Shown: one piece after another, positions 8,245-14,080 of the stretch
Layout: each line of letters starts with the position of its first letter
Position numbering within the stretch: position 1 is the stretch's first letter
From: Acetobacteraceae bacterium
GTDB lineage: Bacteria > Pseudomonadota > Alphaproteobacteria > Acetobacterales > Acetobacteraceae
Assembly: GCA_019689515.1 (NCBI GenBank)
Contig: JADGHI010000034.1
Coordinates: forward strand, 1-15,242
Length of the DNA: 15,242 bases
Direction of reading: 5' to 3'
Made by a program: the position numbers and the translations under genes
Notes under the pieces: generated by a model
Told to the model about the DNA's origin: nothing
What the model saw: the letters and a program-made list of their open reading frames with translations, nothing else
Database searches by the model: none

Positions 8245-9606
8245 CTCCCGCACCAGCCCCTCGCTCCGGGCCCGGTAGCCCAGGCGGTAGAGGGCGCTGA
8301 GCAGATAATAGCTGGCCTTGAAGGCGAGCACCGGAAGCTGCCGGTTGACGTTGGCGTGCACATTGCCGGCCAGCAGGCCGATCAGCCCGTCGCGCATGCG
8401 GAACCGGTTGCTCGGGTTCATGAACATGTCGCGCATCACCGGCTTGTGGAAACGGAAGATGAGCCAGCCGAAGGTGCGGATCGCCCGGTTCACCTTGTGC
8501 TCAAAGGCACGCAGCATCGGCTCCGCCCGTGCCGGGTCGTCGAGCCAGACATCCACCGCTTCCGCGCCCATCTCCGCGCTCGCCATCGCCAGCAGCACGC
8601 CGGAGGAGAAGACCGGGTCGAGGAAGGCATAGGCGTCGCCGACCATCAACCAGCCCTCACCGCGCATCACCTGCGAGCGGTAGGAGTAGTTGCCGGTGGC
8701 GGTAACCGGCGAGATCAGCTCCGCCTTCTCCATGCGCGCTGCCACCGAAGGGATACGCGCGAGCGTCGCCAGCAGGTACTCCTCGAAGCTCCCCTTGCGG
8801 CGCTTGAAGAACGCCGGCGTGCTGACCACGCCGACGCTCATCACCCCCTGGGGCAGCGGGATCATCCAGATCCAGCCCTCGTCGAAGAGGTGGATCGTGA
8901 TGTTGCCATCCTCCTCCGGCGCGCCGCCGTACGGCCGGACCCCGCGGAAATGGCCGTAGAGCGCGGCGGAGTGGTGGTGCTCGTAGCGCCGCTTGCTCTG
9001 CATCCGCGTGGCGAGGAAGGTGTCGCGGCCGGAGGCGTCGATCAGGAAGCGGGCCCGCCAGCGGCGCTCGCGCCCCTCGGCGTCGCGCGCGATGACCAGG
9101 TGGCCAGGGCCGCCACGCGCGGCGTCGAGTGCGACGTCCATCACCCGCACGCCCTCCTCGGCCAGCGCGCCGCATTCCTGCGCGCGGCGGAAGAGCAGCT
9201 CGTCGAACTCGCTGCGGCGGACCTGGTAGGCGTAGGTGTAATTCGGGTTCGGCCCGTTCGCGAAGGCGAATTCGACATGCTTGCCGCCGTGCGAGTCGGA
9301 GACGAAGCGCGCGCCGGGCTTGTACACGCCGATCGCCGCCACCCGGTCGCGCACGCCGAGGCGGTCGAACAGGCGGAGATTGAGCGGCAGCAGCGACTCG
9401 CCGATGTGGAAGCGCGGATGGCGATCCTTCTCGAGCAGCACCACCTTGCGGCCGCGCTCGGCGAGGAGCGCCGCGGCGGTCGAACCGCTCGGGCCGCCGC
9501 CGATGATCAGCACGTCGCAGGCGGTTTCCGCCTCGGGCGCGGCGCCCGGCGGGGCCGGCTCGGAAGCGGAGCGGCCGGTTTCGTCAAGCGGCGGCGGTGG
9601 GGACAT
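8224..9606 (-). CDS. Flavin-dependent halogenase-like FAD oxidoreductase
   Basis: This 460-aa protein has an unusual Pro/Ala-rich N-terminal tail (1-29), then a Rossmann FAD site GGGPSGS (36-42) and FHIGESLLP (66-74). DASGR follows at 190-194, then GDAYAFLDPVFSSG (323-336) near the isoalloxazine. It shows the flavin-dependent halogenase signatures W245-x-W-x-I-P250 and F328-x-x-P-x-x-S-x-G336. Lys96 in VYKPGARF sits where halogenases place the lysine that handles hypohalous acid. So it may halogenate an aromatic or carrier-bound substrate, or act as a monooxygenase or prenyl reductase, since relatives share much of this plan. The start ATG 9606 has only a weak AGG 7 nt upstream; GTG inside CDVLIIGG is a less likely alternative. 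It is divergent from a GT2 gene, a pairing known from xanthomonadin/aryl-polyene loci. The substrate is unknown. Confidence 0.85.
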   Translation of the reverse strand: MSPPPPLDETGRSASEPAPPGAAPEAETACDVLIIGGGPSGSTAAALLAERGRKVVLLEKDRHPRFHIGESLLPLNLRLFDRLGVRDRVAAIGVYKPGARFVSDSHGGKHVEFAFANGPNPNYTYAYQVRRSEFDELLFRRAQECGALAEEGVRVMDVALDAARGGPGHLVIARDAEGRERRWRARFLIDASGRDTFLATRMQSKRRYEHHHSAALYGHFRGVRPYGGAPEEDGNITIHLFDEGWIWMIPLPQGVMSVGVVSTPAFFKRRKGSFEEYLLATLARIPSVAARMEKAELISPVTATGNYSYRSQVMRGEGWLMVGDAYAFLDPVFSSGVLLAMASAEMGAEAVDVWLDDPARAEPMLRAFEHKVNRAIRTFGWLIFRFHKPVMRDMFMNPSNRFRMRDGLIGLLAGNVHANVNRQLPVLAFKASYYLLSALYRLGYRARSEGLVREARGAGA

Positions 9607-9666
9607 CGGGAACCTATCTGCGGGCGGCGATCCGGGCTAGCCTCGGGGCGCCGCCACGCGTGTCAC

Positions 9667-9680
9667 GCCGGACATCCGGC
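9667..9680. promoter_or_regulatory. Palindrome in the divergent halogenase-like/GT2 intergenic region
   Basis: GCCGGA-CA-TCCGGC is a perfect 6+6 inverted repeat with a 2-bp centre. It lies about 60 bp from the flavoenzyme start and about 110 bp from the GT2 start. It could be an operator shared by the two units, but in such GC-rich DNA chance palindromes of this length occur. Confidence 0.2.
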
Positions 9681-9790
9681 CCGGCGGCCCCCTAAACCCG
9701 TTCCTCAGAGGGAATACCATAGTCGCCCCGCCTGCCCATACGCCTCCCGAGCCGCGCAGCGGCGGGACCGACGCGGCGACGACGCCTCGC

Positions 9791-10594
9791 GTGGCCATCG
9801 TCATCCCCGCCTACCAGGAGGCAGCGACGATCGGCGACATCGTCCGCCGCGCCCGCGCGGCGCTGCCCGAAGCACCGGTGCTCGTGGTGGACGACGGCTC
9901 GACCGACGGCACGGCGGAGCTGGCCGAGGCGGCAGGCGCGACCGAGGTGCTGCGCCTCGTGCCCAACCAGGGCAAGGGCGCGGCGCTCCGGGTCGGCATG
10001 GCGCGCGCGCTGGCGCTCGGCGCCGGGCTGGTCGCCACCCTCGACGGCGACGGGCAGCATCGGCCGGAGGACCTGCCCCGCCTGATCGCCACGGCGCGCG
10101 AGCGGCCGGGCTGCCTGGTGATCGGCTCGCGCCGGGCGACGGCGCGCGCGGGCGGACAGCCGGCGGCACGGCGCCGCGCCAACCGGGTGGCGGATTTCTG
10201 GATCTCCTGGGCAGCCGGCCAGGCGATCGCCGACAGCCAGTGCGGCTTCCGCGTCTATCCCGCGGCGGCGCTTACGGACCTCGACCGCTATGCGCGGCGG
10301 AGCGGCCGGCGCTTCGCCTTCGAGAGCGCGATCCTGATCGACGCCGCGCGGGCCGGATGCCGCGTCGTGGCAGTGGACGTCCCGGCCCTCTACGGCCCGG
10401 AATCCTTGCGGCGGCCGAGTCATTTCAGGCCTGTTGCGGACATCGCGCGGATCGTGATGATGGTGGCGGGCAGGTTGCTGGCCCGGCGGATGGACCCCGC
10501 CGGACTCCTGCGCAGCCTTGCCGAGGCGCGACGGGAGAACCGCCTCCCGGCGCACCGGTCCGACCGGACGGATATGGAGACGGAGACGCGATGA
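9791..10594 (+). CDS. Family 2 glycosyltransferase
   Basis: This is a GT-A fold glycosyltransferase that transfers a sugar from a nucleotide donor. From GTG 9791 the 267-aa product begins VAIVIPAYQE, with VVDDGSTDGT (32-41) for the nucleotide and DGDGQH (85-90) as the metal-binding DxD. IGSR (111-114) and DSQCGFR (148-154) form the acceptor side, and FAFES and PSHFRP follow. There are no C-terminal membrane helices, unlike DPM1-like enzymes with anchors. The GTG has no ribosome binding site. The frame stays open upstream with no ATG, GTG or TTG down to at least 9656, although AGAGGGA stands 6 nt before an ATA at 9719. The real N-terminus is therefore unsure by up to about 24 residues. Its stop overlaps the next start (ATGA). 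The sequence resembles GT2 proteins of aryl-polyene/xanthomonadin loci, from memory. Confidence 0.88.
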   Translation: MAIVIPAYQEAATIGDIVRRARAALPEAPVLVVDDGSTDGTAELAEAAGATEVLRLVPNQGKGAALRVGMARALALGAGLVATLDGDGQHRPEDLPRLIATARERPGCLVIGSRRATARAGGQPAARRRANRVADFWISWAAGQAIADSQCGFRVYPAAALTDLDRYARRSGRRFAFESAILIDAARAGCRVVAVDVPALYGPESLRRPSHFRPVADIARIVMMVAGRLLARRMDPAGLLRSLAEARRENRLPAHRSDRTDMETETR

Positions 10595-10992
10595 CGGGAC
10601 GCCGCCAGTTGATTCGGACCGTGACGAGTCTCGCCGCCCTCGCTGGCGGCGCGGCTGCGCTCGCCGCCTGCACCCGCACCCAGCCGATTCAGAACGTCGA
10701 GGGGCGGGAGTTCATCGGCCCGGGCACACTGGCGCAGCGAGCGAACCAGATCCGGCGCGCCGGCGCGGGCCGCGGCTGGCAGATGCAGGAGATCCGGCCC
10801 GGGCTGATCCGCGGCACGCTCGTGCTGCGCGACCACCTCGCGGTGGTGGACATTTCCTACGACGCGCAGCGCTTCTCGATCCGCTACGCCGACAGCCGCA
10901 ACCTGCTCTACGACGGCACCAGCATCCACCGGAACTACAACAGCTGGGTGCAGAACCTCGCCAACGACATCGTGGCGCAGCCGCCGGTCTGA
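10591..10992 (+). CDS. Putative lipoprotein, first of two paralogues
   Basis: The 133-aa product has a signal peptide with TGRRQLIR, a long Ala/Gly/Leu core, and lipobox LAAC with Cys27. It should therefore be lipid-anchored at the cell envelope. The RR at 4-5 followed by QLI is close to a twin-arginine motif, so Tat export is possible. The mature part (about 106 aa) holds QPIQNVEG, GW, IRPGLI, RGTLVLRDH, SIRYADSRNLLYDG and HRNYNSWVQNL. Similar small lipoproteins with a NYNxWVxNL end are widespread in proteobacteria, but I know of no function. Its ATG overlaps the GT2 stop (ATGA) with GGAGACGGAG ahead, which suggests translational coupling to the glycosyltransferase. Confidence 0.82.
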   Translation: MTGRRQLIRTVTSLAALAGGAAALAACTRTQPIQNVEGREFIGPGTLAQRANQIRRAGAGRGWQMQEIRPGLIRGTLVLRDHLAVVDISYDAQRFSIRYADSRNLLYDGTSIHRNYNSWVQNLANDIVAQPPV

Positions 10993-11058
10993 CCGGCCGC
11001 GGCGGCCGGGCGTCTCAGCAACGGCATCATCGCAAGCCGGGGGGACAACGAAGCAGCG

Positions 11059-11481
11059 ATGACGACCACCAGCACCACCGGCCGCCGCGGGCTGTTCCGT
11101 TCCGCCGCGCCGCTCGCCGCCGCGCTGCTCGGCGGTGGCGCGCTGATCGCCTGCCGCCAGCAGCCGGTGCATACCGTCAGCGGCACCAGCTTTCTCAGCC
11201 CCCCGCGCGGCGGCATGGCGGAGCGCCGCCGCACCATCATGACGGCGGCCGCCACGCAGGGCTGGACGACCTCGGAGGTGCGCCCCGGCGGCCCGATCCT
11301 CGCCCGCAAGACCGACGGCAGCCATTTGATCGCGCTGGAGATCCGCTACGACCTGCGGAGCTTCTCCTTCCGCCACATCAACGCCAGCGCCAATCTGCGC
11401 TACAACGGCCCCCAGGCGCATCCGCTCTACAACGAATGGGTGCGCGGCCTGGAGAGCGCGATCGTGCAGCAATCCGCGTAG
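11059..11481 (+). CDS. Putative lipoprotein, second paralogue
   Basis: The 140-aa product has TGRRGLFR at 7-14 (twin-arginine-like), a hydrophobic core and lipobox LIAC with Cys32. It parallels the gene before it: QPVHTVSG against QPIQNVEG, EVRPGG against EIRPGL, IRYDLRSFSFR against ISYDAQRFSIR, NLRYNG against NLLYDG, and LYNEWVRGLESAIVQQ against NYNSWVQNLANDIVAQ. This points to an old tandem duplication. The two are separated by 66 bp, probably in one transcript with the GT2 gene. GGGGGAC lies about 12 nt before the ATG. The function is unknown. Confidence 0.82.
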   Translation: MTTTSTTGRRGLFRSAAPLAAALLGGGALIACRQQPVHTVSGTSFLSPPRGGMAERRRTIMTAAATQGWTTSEVRPGGPILARKTDGSHLIALEIRYDLRSFSFRHINASANLRYNGPQAHPLYNEWVRGLESAIVQQSA

Positions 11482-11505
11482 CGCCCGCTCGTTCCCTGGC
11501 GGGCG
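11482..11505. terminator. First hairpin after the second lipoprotein gene
   Basis: CGCCCGC (11482-11488) pairs with GCGGGCG (11499-11505) around a 10-nt loop, starting right after the TAG stop. It has no T-tract. It precedes the stronger hairpin at 11509-11532. Confidence 0.4.
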
Positions 11506-11508
11506 GAT

Positions 11509-11532
11509 GGCTGGGCTCGGCGGAGCCCAGCC
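11509..11532. terminator. Perfect 10-bp hairpin between convergent genes, probable bidirectional terminator
   Basis: GGCTGGGCTC pairs perfectly with GAGCCCAGCC around a GGCG tetraloop. It sits 27 bp after the lipoprotein stop and 12 bp before the stop of the convergent binding-protein gene. This is the cleanest terminator-like structure in the window, although no T-tract follows on either strand. Confidence 0.6.
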
Positions 11533-11544
11533 TGTCCAGCCGCG

Positions 11545-13188
11545 TCAGCGCGTCGCGCCGGCGCGCTCGATATTCCAGAACACCGGGAAGCCGACGTTGA
11601 TCACGCCGCGGAGGTTGGCGCGATGCGCCGCCGGGATGGCGAATTGGCCGACGAAGACGGCGTTGACGTTCTCGTGCACGCGTCGCTGCATCTCGTCGGC
11701 GATCGCCTGCCGCCGCGCCGGGTCGTTCTCCGCCGCGAATTGCTCCAGCAGCGGCGTCAGGGCGGGGTCGCAGTACCAGCTCGCGTAGTTCTGGCTGCAA
11801 TTGTAGGCGGTGGCGTAGTGGCCGATCGGGTTGGCCAGGTCGTAGCCGTTCCACACCACGGGGATCACGCTCCAGCCGCCGTTCTCGACCGGATCGCGCC
11901 GGAGCCTGCGCTGCGCCGCCGTGCTGTAGTCGCTCGCCGCCACGTCGACGTTGAAGCCGGCACGACGCATGCGGTCGATCACCACGAGCGAGATCGGGTT
12001 GAGGGTGATCGAATCGAGGCTGTGCAGCAGCACCACCCGCTCGTTGTTGTAGCCGGCCTCGCGCAGCAGGGCGCGCGCCCGCTCCAGGCTCGTCTGGCGC
12101 AGCCCCTCGGTGCCCGCCTCGGAGGCGTAGGTGCCGCCGCACATGAAGATCGACTGGCAGAAATCGTGCACCATGTCGCTCGGCAGGCCGAGCCCGGCCA
12201 TGATCTCGCGCTGGTCCATCGCCTGCTGCAATGCGCGACGCACGAGCACGTTGTTGAAGGGCGGCTGCGCGTGGTTGATCGCCACCACGCCGAAGATCTG
12301 CGCGCGCGGCGGCGGGTTGACCAGCGTGATGTTACGGTCGCGGCGCAGCAGCGCGACGTAGTCGGTCGGCACCAGCTCCAGGTAGTCCGCCTCGCCGGCC
12401 TGCAACGCGGTGACCCGCGTCGCGGGGTCGGGCAGGCTGATGAGCTCCACCCGCTCGATCAGCGCGCGCTTGCCGCCGGCGAGGCCGTCCGCCGGCTCCT
12501 CGCGCGGGCGGTAGCGGGAGTTGCGGCGGAACACGGCGCGGTCACCGGGGCGCCACTCCGCGCGGTTGAAGGTGTAGGGGCCGGAGCCGATGATCTCCGG
12601 CACCGCGCGGGACGGGTCGGTCGCCGCCAGCCGCGCCGGCATCATGAAGGGGATCTGCGCGTTCGACTTGCCGATCGCCTCGATCACCTGGCTGAAGGGC
12701 CGGGCGAGCTCGATCACGAAGGTCTTGTCGTCCACCACCCGCAGCGCCCGCGTCGCCGCCATCAGCCGCGAGCCGAGGCCGTCGCGCGCGCCCCAGCGGC
12801 GCAGCGAGGCGACGCAGTCCTCCGCCGTCACCGGCGTGCCGTCATGCCACTCAAGGCCCGGGCGCAGCTTGAAGGTCCAGGTGAGGCGGTCCTCGCTCGC
12901 CTCCCAGGATTCCAGCATCTGCGGCCGGTAGACGCCGTTGCTGTCCATCCCGATCAGCGTGTCGAAGACGAGGAAGGCGAAAGCGCGGGTGACGTTGGAC
13001 GTGGTGATGATCGGATCGAGCACCTGCAGGTCCAGATTCATCACCGCGCGCAGCGGTTGCTGCTGCTGCGCCGCCGCCGGCGGTGCCGCTGCCGCGCCGG
13101 CCGCGAGAAACCCGGCGGCCGCCAGCAATGCCGCCCCCGCCCTGGTCCGAAACGTGAATCCACCCCTGCCGCTGCGCCGCAATGCCAT
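11545..13188 (-). CDS. ABC transporter substrate-binding protein, family 5 (peptide/nickel type)
   Basis: This is a periplasmic receptor of the DppA/OppA/NikA kind (SBP_bac_5), 547 aa. The signal peptide is 1 to about 40 (basic start, AALLAAAGFLAAG core, cleavage near PPAAA/QQQQ). The mature part shows the family pattern: LDPIITTSNVTRAF, SWEASEDRLTWTFKLRPGLEWHDGTPVTAEDCVASLRRW (in pieces), IGSGPYTF, and PPFNNVLVRRALQQAMDQREI. Two cysteine pairs (DFCQSIFMCGG and AYNCSQNYASWYCD) may form disulfides. I chose ATG 13188 because the signal peptide begins there, with a weak GGGAA ahead; a longer frame to 13269 adds non-signal sequence. No permease or ATPase gene lies within the window. It follows the SDR gene by 105 bp on the same strand. 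The ligand cannot be told. Confidence 0.93.
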   Translation of the reverse strand: MALRRSGRGGFTFRTRAGAALLAAAGFLAAGAAAAPPAAAQQQQPLRAVMNLDLQVLDPIITTSNVTRAFAFLVFDTLIGMDSNGVYRPQMLESWEASEDRLTWTFKLRPGLEWHDGTPVTAEDCVASLRRWGARDGLGSRLMAATRALRVVDDKTFVIELARPFSQVIEAIGKSNAQIPFMMPARLAATDPSRAVPEIIGSGPYTFNRAEWRPGDRAVFRRNSRYRPREEPADGLAGGKRALIERVELISLPDPATRVTALQAGEADYLELVPTDYVALLRRDRNITLVNPPPRAQIFGVVAINHAQPPFNNVLVRRALQQAMDQREIMAGLGLPSDMVHDFCQSIFMCGGTYASEAGTEGLRQTSLERARALLREAGYNNERVVLLHSLDSITLNPISLVVIDRMRRAGFNVDVAASDYSTAAQRRLRRDPVENGGWSVIPVVWNGYDLANPIGHYATAYNCSQNYASWYCDPALTPLLEQFAAENDPARRQAIADEMQRRVHENVNAVFVGQFAIPAAHRANLRGVINVGFPVFWNIERAGATR

Positions 13189-13293
13189 GTTCTTTCCCGT
13201 CACATCCGTCGCACGGGCCCCGGCGACCCGCGTCGGGCGGACCCTACGCAGCGCGCACGGCGCCGGCAATGCGCGACTGCGGGGAAGGCAGGC

Positions 13294-14070
13294 TCAGAAC
13301 AGCGAATAGCCCCCGTCGATGACGAAGCTGTCGCCGGTGTGGTAGGCGGAGGCGTCGCTCGCCAGATAGACCGCGATGCCGCCGAAATCCTCGCCCCTGC
13401 CCCAGCGCCGCATCGGGATGCGCGGCAGCACGGCACCGGCGAATTTCGGATCGGCGATGGCGCCCGCGGTCATCTCGGTCTCGATCCAGCCCGGCAAAAG
13501 AGCATTGGCGCGGATGCCGTGCCGCGCAAGTTCCACCGCCAGGCCGCGGATCATCGAGACCAGCCCGCCCTTGGTCGCGGCGTAGTGCTCGTTGCGCGGC
13601 GCGCCCTCGATGGCGGCGAGCGAGGCGGTCGCAACCAGCGACCCGCCGCCGCCGCGCGCGACCATGTGCCGCGCCGCGGCGCGCAAGGTATGGAAGGCGC
13701 CGTCGAGGTTGACGCGCATCACGCGTCGCCACTCCGCGGCCGGCATCTCGACGAAGGGCGTGCCGCGGCCGCCATAGGTGCCGGCATTGGCGAAGCAGGC
13801 GTCCACCCGGCCGAGGACGCGCAGCGTCTCGGCGAAGGCGGCCTCGACCGCCGCCTCCTCGCCGACGTCGCATTCGAGGGCGAGCACGCGCCGGCCCGTG
13901 CGCGCCAGCTCCTCGCGCGCCGCCGTGTTCTTCGCGGCGTTGGTGCCCCAGATCGCGACATCGGCGCCCGCCTCGGCCAGCGCCCGCGCCATGCCGAGGC
14001 CGATGCCGCCGTTGCCGCCGGTGACCAGCGCGACCTTGCCGGTCAGGTCGAAGGGCGAGGCTCCGGCCAT
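13294..14070 (-). CDS. Short-chain dehydrogenase/reductase (SDR)
   Basis: This is a classical NAD(P)-dependent SDR of 258 aa. It has TGGNGGIG (17-24) for the cofactor, CDVG at 67-70, NAG (95-97), Asn121, and the catalytic Ser150-Tyr163-x-x-x-Lys167. The C-terminal FVIDGGYSLF ending and PGWIETEM after the active site are typical of FabG/gluconate-5-dehydrogenase-like members. I chose ATG 14070, which leaves 10 bp after the dehydrogenase gene and starts the protein 12 residues before the first strand. An ATG at 14109 would overlap that gene and add 13 Ala-rich residues. The only GAGGG is about 14 nt ahead, so coupling to the upstream gene is likely. It probably oxidises or reduces a hydroxy/keto substrate linked to its neighbour, which is inference. 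Confidence 0.93.
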   Translation of the reverse strand: MAGASPFDLTGKVALVTGGNGGIGLGMARALAEAGADVAIWGTNAAKNTAAREELARTGRRVLALECDVGEEAAVEAAFAETLRVLGRVDACFANAGTYGGRGTPFVEMPAAEWRRVMRVNLDGAFHTLRAAARHMVARGGGGSLVATASLAAIEGAPRNEHYAATKGGLVSMIRGLAVELARHGIRANALLPGWIETEMTAGAIADPKFAGAVLPRIPMRRWGRGEDFGGIAVYLASDASAYHTGDSFVIDGGYSLF

Positions 14071-14080
14071 GGCGCCGGCG

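Noticed and set aside
8356..10992. An 878-codon plus-strand open frame
   Set aside because: Its first three quarters is the antisense shadow of the flavoenzyme gene and an out-of-frame reading of the GT2 gene. Only the last part (from 10591) is a real protein.
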